Positions 17,893 to 30,315 of a stretch of 33,205 bases of DNA are shown in pieces. This DNA is from Cellvibrionales bacterium (GTDB taxonomy: Bacteria > Pseudomonadota > Gammaproteobacteria > Pseudomonadales > DT-91), in NCBI GenBank assembly GCA_026708525.1, contig JAPOUS010000074.1:1162-34366 (forward strand). The letters run 5' to 3'. The translations under genes were made by a program, and so were the position numbers. Within the stretch, counting starts at the first letter, position 1, and every line of letters starts with the position of its first letter. The notes beneath the pieces were generated by a model. The model made no database searches and was not told the origin of the DNA. It worked only from the letters and a program-made list of their open reading frames with translations.

Positions 17893-20433
17893 TTATTTTT
17901 CCATCACAGCAGGGCTTACATGTGTGTTTAGAATCTTTGGTTTAAGAACGTTAGGCTTTAAGATTAACACCAGTAGAGGCAATAAAACTAAGGTGATCAA
18001 CGCACAAATAATCATGGCGGTGGCAATGATTAATCCGAGATAAATGATCGGTTTATAATCTGTTGTGACAGTCACTAAAAGCCCTGCGGCTAGAGAGACA
18101 GAATTGATTAAAATCGGGCCTGAAACCTTTCTGGCTGTTTTTTTAACAGCGTCTAATAGGGATGTGGCATGTTCGCTTGCTTGTTTGAGCAGTACGATAA
18201 AGTGAATAGCATAATCAATACCGACACCAAAAGTAATACAAGAAATGAGGGCTGTACCGATATCCAAAGGTATGTTGAATGCACCCATCAATGAGAAGAT
18301 GAAATAAACCGTTAGCATCAAAGGTACAATACTAATGCATGCTAGAACAAATGAACGTAGCAGCAAAAGTAACACAACAAATATACAAGCTACGGCAATA
18401 AAGTTGTTGTTAAATTGATCAATAACGATCTCTTGGGTGCTTTTTGAAAGCAGCTCGGCAAAGCCTGATGGGATATAGGTAATATCTTCAGGAAGTTTGT
18501 CTGCAAGAAAGCTATCGATTTGCGCTAATACCTTATCGATATTACTGGTACGATCATCATTGAGTAACACAATGATACGTGTTTGATCATAACCCAAGTT
18601 CACCAGATCGCGGATATCCTGTTTTTCACCGTTTTCATAGAGAAAAAGGTATTGGCTGATGAGTTCACTGCTTGGATTATCAGGCAGTGTGAAGTCCGCG
18701 GCTTCGTTAAGCTGGTAAGAACGTTTGACATAATCCGCTAGCGAAAGAGTGTAACCCACTTCAGGTGATGCTTTAAGATGATCGGAGAGTTGATCCAATA
18801 AGGTTATTATTTCTGGATCATTAAAACGATAAGGTGTATCCGATGAAAAAACTAGCGATAGCGGTGTTGTTCCGCCGAAATGTGCGTTAATTTTTTCATC
18901 GGCAATGCGAATAGGCGCATGAGGAGCAAAGTTGCCTATCACTTTATTGTCAACGGTTAAATGTCTGATGCCAAAAGAGGCCCCTAAAGCAAAAATAACG
19001 AAAATGCTAAGGCTAAGTGTTTTTTGTTGGTTAATCTGGCCGATAATTTTTTCCGCTATTTGTCCTATTCGCGTATTAGTGCTTGATTGATTTATTAGGC
19101 CGCTTGTTGATCGCCGATCAACCATGACCAGCAGGGCAGGCATTAAGCTGACGGTTAAAAAGAAGGCGATGGCAATGCCAATAGCGACAAACCAGCCAAA
19201 TTCTTGCATATAAATAATGGATGTATTGGATACAGCCAAAAATCCGATAATAGTCGTGACAGTGGTGATTAATAGTGGAGAAAATAGTTCGTTAAAGGTT
19301 TTGGTGATCGCTTTATCCGCTGTTGTCGTTGATCTTGCTTGATAATAACCACTTAAAAAATGAATGGCATCAGCAATGGCGATAGAAATAATAAAAACAG
19401 GCAAGGCGGTAGTGATGATATTTTGCGGAATACGGAACATCGCCATGATGGACATCGTCCACAAAGTTGTCATGATGGCGATAAATAAAGGAATAAGCAC
19501 ACCGGTTGCAGATCTGAAACTCAGTAATAAAATCACTAAAACAATTAAAATAACAATCGGCATGAGCTGTTGATTATTGGAGGCCATTTCAAAGGCTGTT
19601 TGTGCGGTAACCATTGGGGCGCCCGCAAGGTATAGGCTATCATCGGTGTTGGTTGTGGTTAATAAGTCGTTGAGCGCATCGTACATAGCGATCATATTGG
19701 GTGAGTCTTTTTCATCAATAGCGAGCTCAACTTGCAGAGACGTTGCTTCAACCTTGCCATTAACGGGTTCACTGATGAGAATGTTTTGAAAGAGTGGGTT
19801 GCCAACAACCTTTTTCTTTAGGGTAGTCATGGCATCGTCGGTGGTGGGTACAGTTTCCATCAAAGCAAAGGTATCAAGAATCTCTTCGCCTTCTTCTATG
19901 TACACCTGTAAATCTTCCATAGATGCCATGGATCGTACTTTTCTTACTGGTGCCATACGGCTTAAAAGATCGTTCACATAGCGTTGGTCACTTTTTTTGG
20001 TCGGCTTAAGTGCTTTGATTTGTGTGATATCTTCAGGACCTAAGCCGTTGGATAGTAGATTGGTCAGGGAGGTTTTGTCTTCTGGCGATAAGGATAATGC
20101 CCTAAGTTTTTTCTCATCAGAGGGGGCAAGTAAATCCAGCTTGCTAATACGGCGCGTGAGATCGACAACAGTTGACAATGACGAAGGATTAAATATATCA
20201 CCGCTTGAAGCAGTCAAATGAATAAAAGCGATTTCTCCTGTGTGAGTAAAGGCTGCTTTTGTTGCTTTATCAATGACGCGGCTGGGATGGGTGTCGCTTA
20301 GAAAGTAAGGTGAAGGGTTGATCGTAAAGTACGCAAGCTGGCTTGCTAGGGCGAGGGTTATAGCGAGTAAGCCGAGTAAAATCCATTTTGCTTGCGCTGA
20401 TATCCAGCCACAGTAAGTTGTTATCCAGCTCAT
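17893..20433 (-). CDS. RND superfamily exporter (MMPL-type permease)
   Basis: 846 aa, two sets of TM clusters, GVGIDYAIHFIVLLK and SIAIADAIHFLSGYYQ motifs. Confidence 0.88.
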   Translation of the reverse strand: MSWITTYCGWISAQAKWILLGLLAITLALASQLAYFTINPSPYFLSDTHPSRVIDKATKAAFTHTGEIAFIHLTASSGDIFNPSSLSTVVDLTRRISKLDLLAPSDEKKLRALSLSPEDKTSLTNLLSNGLGPEDITQIKALKPTKKSDQRYVNDLLSRMAPVRKVRSMASMEDLQVYIEEGEEILDTFALMETVPTTDDAMTTLKKKVVGNPLFQNILISEPVNGKVEATSLQVELAIDEKDSPNMIAMYDALNDLLTTTNTDDSLYLAGAPMVTAQTAFEMASNNQQLMPIVILIVLVILLLSFRSATGVLIPLFIAIMTTLWTMSIMAMFRIPQNIITTALPVFIISIAIADAIHFLSGYYQARSTTTADKAITKTFNELFSPLLITTVTTIIGFLAVSNTSIIYMQEFGWFVAIGIAIAFFLTVSLMPALLVMVDRRSTSGLINQSSTNTRIGQIAEKIIGQINQQKTLSLSIFVIFALGASFGIRHLTVDNKVIGNFAPHAPIRIADEKINAHFGGTTPLSLVFSSDTPYRFNDPEIITLLDQLSDHLKASPEVGYTLSLADYVKRSYQLNEAADFTLPDNPSSELISQYLFLYENGEKQDIRDLVNLGYDQTRIIVLLNDDRTSNIDKVLAQIDSFLADKLPEDITYIPSGFAELLSKSTQEIVIDQFNNNFIAVACIFVVLLLLLRSFVLACISIVPLMLTVYFIFSLMGAFNIPLDIGTALISCITFGVGIDYAIHFIVLLKQASEHATSLLDAVKKTARKVSGPILINSVSLAAGLLVTVTTDYKPIIYLGLIIATAMIICALITLVLLPLLVLILKPNVLKPKILNTHVSPAVMEK

Positions 20434-20599
20434 GGCTACTCTCTTATTATTGTCTTTTCTTATAATTGGTCTTTTGAACAGCGTTGTTACTATACGCTTA
20501 CAAAAAACGGTATGGTGACAAAAAACAGTGTTACAGTAAAAAGCACCGCTAATGCAAGAAAAACGCTTATTTAGTGGGCTGCTCTAGCAATTTGACGGA

Positions 20600-21310
20600 T
20601 TACTTCACTAAAGTCAATTGAGCTTTGCTTTTCGCGCGAGACTTTGCGAGTCGATACCAAAAAATAGCCTTGGGTAATTGATTTGCTAACAAATAACACT
20701 GACCAATTTTTTTCATTGTGAATGTCTTATCGTTGGCAATAAATAGGCGTTTTTTGAGTAAATTGATGGCTTTGTGGTACTGATGCAGTTCGATATAGAG
20801 GCTCACTAAATTTGTCATGGCGCTAGTGAAGCTAGGCTTTTTTTCTAGCGCAATTAAAAATTGTTTTTCGGCGAGTGCTTGTTTGCCTACGGCTCGATAA
20901 GCAATGCCAAGCGTGTTTTGTATTCTTGGGTGCTGTAAGTTCAAAGATAATGCCTTTTGTAGAATATTTATGGTTTGGTAGGGCCTTTGAAGCTTTAATA
21001 AGGTATCTGACAGTAACAGATAGCTTAGTATATCTAGTGGGTTTTTTGATAAGCAGCGTTCGAAATAATAGGTAGCTTTATTAAGGGTTTCTAGGTTTAG
21101 GGCATGAATGGCGCGAATAAAATAGATGTCTTCAATGGCATTGCAATAGCAAAGAATGGTTTCGGGCAGCTCTTTAGTAGAAGACGCATTCTGGCCAGCT
21201 TGATAACATTCGATGAGATGTTTTCTTTTATTGTAAAGCTGGGTGGTGGATAACTTGCTTTGTGCTTCATGGTACAAAGAAAGTAAATAGTCTGTGGTTT
21301 CTATTTGCAT
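20600..21310 (-). CDS. Tetratricopeptide-repeat protein
   Basis: Multiple TPR-like helical repeats (HPRIQNTLGIAYRAVGKQALAEKQFLIALEKKPSFTSAMTNLVSLYIELHQYHKAINLLKK). Confidence 0.7.
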   Translation of the reverse strand: MQIETTDYLLSLYHEAQSKLSTTQLYNKRKHLIECYQAGQNASSTKELPETILCYCNAIEDIYFIRAIHALNLETLNKATYYFERCLSKNPLDILSYLLLSDTLLKLQRPYQTINILQKALSLNLQHPRIQNTLGIAYRAVGKQALAEKQFLIALEKKPSFTSAMTNLVSLYIELHQYHKAINLLKKRLFIANDKTFTMKKIGQCYLLANQLPKAIFWYRLAKSRAKSKAQLTLVK

Positions 21311-21752
21311 TACTAATTACGAAAAATGGATTTGTTTATATGTTCTTTGCGAATAACGCCTGTATGTTATTTAAAAATAGCATCGTTAGTTAAATAAACA
21401 ATTAAGAGCATCTTTATTCATGGGTTTTTAGCTTCTGCGCATAATTTCAAGAGCTCTGAAAGCGCTGAAATTAGTGCTCGACGGGTGCGAAAAATCCAGT
21501 GTTACCGTTAATGGCATAGGTTTTTTTGCATTCACCAAGTTTTTTATTCAGCAAAAGCCAAAAGTCATTATTGGTGAAGCGCTTAAGTTATCCGTAGCTC
21601 GATAATGCTATCTATCAATGGTTTGATTTTTTTTGTATGTGTAGATCGTTGAGAATATTTTAAGTATACTATTCGCCTTTTACATGATTAATATATTTTA
21701 TATTGAATTGTATTTGTTCAGTTTTTTACATTTTATTTAAGAGCATTTTTCT

Positions 21753-22651
21753 ATGCTGTCAAGATTGACCTGCAAGTTTTTATCGATTTTTTTTTACCCT
21801 TAGTTGGGTTTTATTCTCTTTCGTTAGCTGCTAGCGGGGACGTAACAGAAGCACATGGGTTTTCTACAGCACAAACCGCAAAGCAAGAACGCCAGTATAA
21901 GCAACTACCTACCAAGCTAAATCCTTATAGAACAAATTTTTTATTACCGGTTAATTATAGCTCTTCACCAAACAATACTGCATATCAAGCGCAAAACCCT
22001 AATCTTTCAAATATTAACCATGTTGAGATGAAATTTCAGTTCAGTTTGAAATATCCTATTTTTCCAGGGCTTTTGGGTGAGAGAAATAGTTGGTACGTTG
22101 CCTATAGTCAATTGTCCTTTTGGCAGGCGTATCAAGATTCTGCTTTTTTCAGAGAGTCAAATTATTCTCCTGAGATGTTTATTCGGTTTCGATCGGATTA
22201 CGAATTCATTGGTTGGCAGATGGCAAAAACGGATTTTGGTTTTGTTCACCAATCAAATGGTTTGGGTGGGCAGGCTGAACGCTGCTGGAATCGCTTATAC
22301 TTGAGGCAGTTAGCAAAGAAAAAAGATTGGGAAGTAGAGCTGACCATTTGGTACAAAGTCAATTGGTTTAATCATTTTGGTTTGCATGAATACAATGCCA
22401 ACATTACGGATTACCTTGGGCACAGTTTAATCAATATAAAAAAAATTATGGGCAGGCAAAAACTTAGCCTTGAATTGCGTAATCAATTTGATTCGGGCTT
22501 TTCAAAGGGCTTTGAAGTGTTAACTTGGAGCTACTCATTAAAAAATAATATCAGTGTTTTTGCTCAAGCAACGAGTGGTTATGGTCAGAGTTTAGGGGAG
22601 TATAACCATTATACGAATACTTTTGGGATTGGATTTGGTTTTAGTCATTAA
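21753..22651 (+). CDS. Second PldA-like outer membrane phospholipase; start and signal peptide out of frame with the mature part at a 9-T tract
   Basis: Frame 3: MLSRLTCKFLSIFFYP-stop. Frame 2 from the T-tract: LPLVGFYSLSLAASGDVTEAHG... open through 22651 with VHQSNGLGGQAERCWNR and SGYGQSLGEYNHYTNTFGIGF. Confidence 0.85.
21787..21795. repeat. Homopolymeric tract T9 inside the signal-peptide coding region of the second pldA
   Basis: Direct read: cga-TTTTTTTTT-accc; the frame switch needed for an intact ORF coincides with this run. Confidence 0.95.
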
Positions 22652-22892
22652 GCACTTTTTTCTAGAAAAAATCATCTGTCATAGTAATGCATGTGGCTGT
22701 TGTTCCTTAAATTTATACAGAACTATTTTTTTATATTTTGTAGATATATTGCTTGCTTTTTTCTCGTAAGGATTTCACTTTGTTCTATAGTTAATCGAAC
22801 TGTGTAATCAAGGGTGGCTTTACTTTTGGCTTTTTTGTATCAGGGTCATTGGATGAATAATCAGATAACTAAACAAGAATAGGGAGTCGCTG

Positions 22893-23468
22893 ATGGATAA
22901 AATGCAGCAATTGATCAAATTTATTAATCATTCTCATGATATTTCTCCATCAAAATTGTCAAGCTTTCTTTATCGCTTGAATTTTTCCCGATCCGATTTC
23001 AGTAACTGGATTGGTGATGTAACCTCTAAAAATGCTAGCAGCAATCCGAATCCACCTGATGAAAAAATGGAGCAAACAAACATACAAAAAACCATTGTTC
23101 ATCAAGCACCTTATTATGAGGTGTTGTTAGTTCGGTGGAATCAACAAACGTTTTCGTCTATCCATTTTCATGAACAAGTTGAATGGGGGATTATTCAGGT
23201 ATTTGGTGAGGCGAGCTATGCAACTTTCTTATTAAATGAAACCGATATGCGTGCAGATTGTCTAACACAAACAATGCTCGAGGATAAATCCTTAGTTGAG
23301 ATCAACCCGGATACCATGCATCAGCTGGGTAATCATGCAAATGAGCCCTTAGTTACTTTGCATATTTATGGCAATCATTCACCAGTTGAAAATATTAGTC
23401 AATCGGTTGGGCGTTTTAAGCTTGAAAAAGAAAAGTTAGTCCCCATTTCTGATAAAGATGCGTTTTAA
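22893..23468 (+). CDS. Cysteine dioxygenase-type cupin protein
   Basis: HFHEQVEWGIIQVFGEASYATFLL and HQLGNHANEPLVTLHIYGNHSP resemble the two cupin motifs of CDO-like proteins. RBS AGGGAG upstream. Confidence 0.6.
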   Translation: MDKMQQLIKFINHSHDISPSKLSSFLYRLNFSRSDFSNWIGDVTSKNASSNPNPPDEKMEQTNIQKTIVHQAPYYEVLLVRWNQQTFSSIHFHEQVEWGIIQVFGEASYATFLLNETDMRADCLTQTMLEDKSLVEINPDTMHQLGNHANEPLVTLHIYGNHSPVENISQSVGRFKLEKEKLVPISDKDAF

Positions 23469-23584
23469 AGCAGGTATGGAGTGTTTATTAAGCTTGCTGC
23501 ATGAGAGCGGATGAGTTCTCTACCAGCATCAACGTTTTAGGTAAAAATGTCATAGTCCAAGTCAAATGGCGTTCTTTACATCCA

Positions 23585-23610
23585 CCCGAATCTTTGTGTT
23601 CGGGTTTTTT
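23585..23610 (+). terminator. Rho-independent terminator (cccgaa-tctttgtg-ttcggg-TTTTTT)
   Basis: 6-bp stem, 8-nt loop, then 6 Ts. Confidence 0.8.
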
Positions 23611-23770
23611 CGTTTTAGGCTACCCATTTTTCAGCGATTTTCAGAGTGAACCAACCTAACCTTATTCTCATCGGCTCTTATCAATTGCGCTAGCAGTTCT
23701 ATCCTTACATGCCTTAAGAGCAGTCAATTTTTTCACTATTCGCCGTTTGTAGCGTAAGATTAGCGATCTT

Positions 23771-24268
23771 TTGTATCGGATCTCTGTTATGGCTGTACCG
23801 GATTATTTAATGTCAAGTGATGTCGAAACACATTTATCGACTGTGGTAGAAAGCTATCAGCGGTGTTATTCGGAGCCTATGTTTGCGGATACCTATCAAG
23901 GCAGTGAGCTGGTTGAAAAAGTTTGGCAGGCAGCGTTTGCTCTCGTGTCGCATGGCACGGAGGATGACCCTATTTTTAATTTTGCCAATCAAACGGCATT
24001 GGATTTATTTGAGATGGATTTTGAAACCTTTACGTCTCTACCATCAAAGCAGTCGGCAGAAAATGAAAAACTGACGCAAACAGAGCGCGATGCACTGCTT
24101 AAAGAAGTGACCAACAGCGGGTGTATTGATAACTACAGCGGTGTTCGTATTTCCGCCAAAGGGAGGCGATTTTTTGTTGAGAATGCGAGAGTGTGGAATC
24201 TCACCGACACCGCAGGTAAACATGTCGGCCAAGCAGCCTTACTGCGTCAGTGGAAGTTTATCGATTAA
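23771..24268 (+). CDS. MEKHLA domain-containing protein
   Basis: ALVSHGTEDDPIFNFANQTALDLFEMDFETFTSLPSKQSAE...GRRFFVENARVWNL is characteristic of the MEKHLA family. Confidence 0.8.
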   Translation: MYRISVMAVPDYLMSSDVETHLSTVVESYQRCYSEPMFADTYQGSELVEKVWQAAFALVSHGTEDDPIFNFANQTALDLFEMDFETFTSLPSKQSAENEKLTQTERDALLKEVTNSGCIDNYSGVRISAKGRRFFVENARVWNLTDTAGKHVGQAALLRQWKFID

Positions 24269-24279
24269 GCTAAACAAAA

Positions 24280-24325
24280 ATGCTCAATTAGTCGAGAGCG
24301 GCTGCGTATTGAGCATTGTTTTAGG
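24280..24325. terminator. Bidirectional terminator between convergent MEKHLA and batD genes
   Basis: 9-bp perfect stem ATGCTCAAT/ATTGAGCAT followed by tgtttt on + and by TTTTTG on -. Confidence 0.75.
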
Positions 24326-26025
24326 TTAATGAGTCGGGTAGAGGTCAGCTAACTTGTTCTTCTTGTCTTTGGTGCCTAACGAAAAAATGTTGATGAGCTG
24401 GTTGCTGTCGAGCAAAATCGATTGCTGCTCATAGTCGGCTTTTTCAAGCTGTTGTAAAATATGTCGGGTTTCCGTATCAGGATAGAGCCGTTGAATATCT
24501 GACAGGGAGGCAATATCTTTTTTTCCTGTTGACGCTTTGATTGCGGCGATTAATGCTTGTTTAATTGCCTTAGGGTTTTGTTTTTTGCAGGCTGAGGATA
24601 ATGTGTCTTGCCAGTGTGAACTTGATTGATTATTGGCTGTTGGCTTTTGAGAAACCGGTGTTTTTTTACGAGTGAATAGCCATAGGCATAACAATAATAA
24701 TCCTGCATTTATGAACGCAGAAAGATAAAACAATGGCTGATAAGGTGAAGGTGTCACCACTGGGTTGTTGTCTATTGTTGAGGCCGCAGGTGGGGTTTCT
24801 TCAGGAATTGCCGATAGCGGTTGAAGAGTTGGTTCAACAGGGGGTATCTCGGCGTTAGGTTTAATGTTGATGTTTTTTGCCGGAAGCTCGGCTGTTTTAA
24901 ATGATTGAGTGGCAATGTCCCACCATTGGATTTCAATGGTAGGAAAAACAATGGTGCCCGCTTTATTTGGCACTATGGCAAATTTTTCTTTACGTATACC
25001 AATAATGCCATTTTCATTTTGGTGATTGTCTAGTTCAGGTTTTTCTAGATAAAGCTTATAATTAGGTGATTCTTTAATGTGTAATGAGGGAAGTTGTTCA
25101 CTCGAAAGTCCAAGTGCAGATAAGGTAATTTCGCCTGTGATGGATTCTCCCACTTTGGCCTGGTTTAGGTCAGATAACCATTTATCTTTAATAATCACAG
25201 ATTGTGCAGGTAACCATTCATCTTGAGCTTGCTGAGGGATAGGTAATACCTTAAAGCTCACGCTATTGGATCGAATATTAATACGTTTGCCTGAATTAAA
25301 AAATGATCCAAACCCTGCCGTACGGCCATCAGGGATGAGGCCTGTGGCTCGAACAGGAGGGATCGATAGCTGGCCACTGGCTTTAGCAAAGAGTGCGTAA
25401 GTTATCTCGTACGTTGTGTAGGGGACACCCCCTAGATTTCTTTGATAGGTGTCTTTATTAAGTTCTTTAACATTCAGGTTATCGACCTCAATTGGAGAAA
25501 GTTGCACATTGGTTAGCTGGATGGCGCTATTGATTTTTAATGTGAGTAAGATTTGCTCGTCAATGTAGGCTTCTTTTTTATCAAGGCTCAGTTCGATAAA
25601 AACATCCTGTAAATCACCGGCATCTGGATCATTATTAGGCTCTGAAACTTTGATTTGTAAAGGTTTCGATGCGCCTGTTGAGATGCTGAGTGCCGGTATC
25701 GTCAATAAACCCACACCCTTAGGTGAAAGCAATAACGTGGTTTTGTAGCTGCTGGAGCATTTGAAATTGACGCAAGATGTTTCAGAAGATCGCCCTAAAT
25801 TTTCGATTGAAAAATGCTGTTTTAATTGGTTAATGAATGTGCTCGGAATATCTTCATCTTTATCAAGGCTAACCGTTAATTCAACAGACTCGTTACTGGC
25901 AATATGTTGCCTTGATAATGAAACACTGGGCGCACTGATTGCCATTTGGGCAAATACGCTGATCATCACTAACCACAGACTGATGCTTAGGGTATAAAAG
26001 GGTTTGAGCGTCGTTATACCTTGCT

Positions 26026-26032
<7 letters not shown>
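24326..26032 (-). CDS. batD: BatD-family protein (oxygen tolerance)
   Basis: Signal peptide, Ig-like extracellular domain, C-terminal TM (PLFYLSAFINAGLLLLCLWLFTRKK); last gene of a moxR-bat operon. Confidence 0.82.
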
Positions 26033-27899
<1,867 letters not shown>

Positions 27900-27900
<1 letters not shown>

Positions 27901-28892
27901 TAGTTCGCCTCCTCAGGTTGTTGTTTGCGGGGTGTTGAGTTGCGTGCTGTTGACCGAAGCGTTATTCCTTGGGATATCACTCCCAATAATAAAAAGGCGA
28001 GTGCAAAACCCAAAGGCCAATAAAAGACAGCTCTTTGTGGTCTGAATACTTCGGCTTCTTGTTCAACGGGTTCCATTTTATTGATCAGCTCATAAATTTC
28101 GAGCAACTCTTGGCTATTTCTGGCGCGGAAAAACGCAGCATTTGTGGTTTTAGCAATGTCTGCCAAGGTTTTTTCATCTAATGGGTAGCGAGATCGTGGG
28201 TGCCCCAATGCAATCGTGTAGATTTTAATGTGTGTTTTTTTAGCAAAGTTGGCTGCTTCTAGAGGCTCGGCAGTACCGGTATTATTGACGCCATCGCTTA
28301 ATAAAATTATCACTCGGTGGCTTTCTGGGCGGTCTTTTAGTTTTTGTATACCAAGGCCTATGGCATCACCAATGGCGGTGCCATCACCTGCAAATCCAAT
28401 TTGTGCTTCGTTTAAAAAGGTTTTAACGGTTTGAATATCATAGGTTAAGGGGGCTTGTATATGCGCTGTGCCGCCATAAAGTATTAATCCAATGCGATCC
28501 CCTTGGCGCTTGGATAAAAAATCATCGACGACTAATTTTGTCGCTGTTAATCGGTCAACACGTCGCCCTTCGATTACCATATCTCGCTCTTGCATACTGC
28601 CTGAAATATCAACGGCTAGCATCAAATCTCGACCTGTGGCGGGTAGAGAAATAGGGTCGCCATAATGCACAGGGTTGGCTAATGCAATAATGAAGCTTAT
28701 CCAAAAGGCAATCAGCATAATACTTTTAAAGCGATTCGATGCCGGTTGGCCCTCAAGATCATGAAAAGCATGCTCGGCTAATTGTGGCATATAAAGCGGC
28801 ATAATTTGCTGCTTTGCTTTCGGCAAAAATCTAAATATAGCCAAGGGCAATGGCAATAAAAGAAAGACATAAGGCCAGATAAAGGTCATCAT
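27900..28892 (-). CDS. batA: VWA domain membrane protein (BatA-like)
   Basis: LMLAVDISGSMQERDM (intact DxSxS MIDAS), N- and C-terminal TM helices. Confidence 0.88.
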
Positions 28893-29356
28893 AATTTATG
28901 GTGCTTAATCCAATGGCTAACACGGTTTATTAGGGTCTCAATAGGCAGGGTTTGGTTCGGGTTTGCTTGATAGCGGCTTTCTGTGAGTAACCTGACTTCA
29001 TCATCATTCATGGTTTGTTTGAGTAAGGTTTGAAAGGCTTGCGTATTGCTCAATGCAGCCTGTGCTGAATCGTTACCTGAGGCTTTTATGGTGCGTTTGA
29101 TTACATCTACTAATTGGTTAATGGCTAACGCATCCGATGTGTTTGTAAGCACGAGTTGCTTGAGTAGTGCTAATGCTTGCTGACGATACTTATTGCGTTT
29201 TTTATACTGTATCAATAAATACGTGATACCTGCTAAAAAAACCAAGCCCAAAAGGGCTAGTGTCCACCAGCCTGGAGCAAGCGGCCAAACACCGATCGAT
29301 TCCGGTAGATGAATATCTTTGAGTTGACTGAGCAGCGCATCATCAGGGCTCTGCAT
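28889..29356 (-). CDS. DUF4381 domain-containing membrane protein
   Basis: LPESIGVWPLAPGWWTLALLGLVFLAGITYLLIQYKKRNKYRQQALALL; position in the moxR/bat operon. Confidence 0.8.
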   Translation of the reverse strand: MQSPDDALLSQLKDIHLPESIGVWPLAPGWWTLALLGLVFLAGITYLLIQYKKRNKYRQQALALLKQLVLTNTSDALAINQLVDVIKRTIKASGNDSAQAALSNTQAFQTLLKQTMNDDEVRLLTESRYQANPNQTLPIETLINRVSHWIKHHKL

Positions 29357-30306
29357 TACTTGCCTCTCCTTGATGTACTAAAATATTGATGGAGAACGGT
29401 TAAAGGTTCGTCCGCTGTGCTGACAGGAATCATAGGAATAAAATGCTGCCCCAAAAGGCCTTTCAACTGGTGTGAAAAAGCCCGAGACTGCTCATGGTAG
29501 TCTGTTTGTGTTTTTTGATTGTTGGCATTAAAAAAGGCGGTTTTTTCACCATCACTGACATGAAAACGGCCCTTAACTGGTAAATGCTCATCTAAAGGAT
29601 CAACGGGTCGTAAAAGAACGCACTCACAATGACGGGCAATGTGATGTAAATAGCCCGAACTTTCGTCGTTTATGTCAAAGCCATCCGTGATAAAATAGAT
29701 TTGTGTGCCGGGTTTAGCTAAACGCTGAATTTCAAGCAGTACTTGATTGATGGAGTATTCGGGTACAGGCTTAAAGCTTTTTAGCTGATGATTGTACTCT
29801 ACAATTTTATTAATAAAGCTTAAGAGAGTATTGCGCTGCCTTTTGGGGCGAATGGATTCTTGTCTTTCATCATTAAAAACTAAGCCGCCCACGCGGTCGC
29901 CATTATGAAAGGCAGCCCAGGCTAACATGGCGGCTATATCTGCTGCGAGTACGGATTTCATTGCGTTTTGTGAGCCAAAAAACATATGCTGGCGCTGATC
30001 AAGTATGATGAATACTTGGCGCTCTTTTTCTTCGCAAAACTGTTTGGTATAGGTATGACCTGAGCGGGCAGAAACACGCCAATCTATCGTGCGGATATCA
30101 TCACCCATTTGGTATGGTCTGACATCCTCAAATTCAATACCTCTGCCTCTTAATTTTGTTTTATAGGGGCCTGCCAGCTGCGAAAGCGCGTTAATATTTT
30201 GCTTTAGTGGTAACTGTTTTGTCAGCAAATAAAAGCTAGCCAGTTGCTCAAAGCTGACGTAAGCACCAAGGCTTCGTAGTGAGGATTGCGATGTGTTGCG
30301 GCGCAT
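29356..30306 (-). CDS. DUF58 domain-containing protein
   Basis: GRGIEFEDVRPYQMGDDIRTIDWRVSARSGHTYTKQFCEEKERQVFIILD is characteristic of DUF58. Confidence 0.92.
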   Translation of the reverse strand: MRRNTSQSSLRSLGAYVSFEQLASFYLLTKQLPLKQNINALSQLAGPYKTKLRGRGIEFEDVRPYQMGDDIRTIDWRVSARSGHTYTKQFCEEKERQVFIILDQRQHMFFGSQNAMKSVLAADIAAMLAWAAFHNGDRVGGLVFNDERQESIRPKRQRNTLLSFINKIVEYNHQLKSFKPVPEYSINQVLLEIQRLAKPGTQIYFITDGFDINDESSGYLHHIARHCECVLLRPVDPLDEHLPVKGRFHVSDGEKTAFFNANNQKTQTDYHEQSRAFSHQLKGLLGQHFIPMIPVSTADEPLTVLHQYFSTSRRGK

Positions 30307-30315
30307 TAGGTTTTC

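Noticed and set aside
21753-21803. Treating the second pldA as a simple pseudogene
   Set aside because: The single disruption lies precisely in a homopolymer and the remainder of the gene is intact with catalytic residues, so a switch, slippage or sequencing error is more likely than decay.
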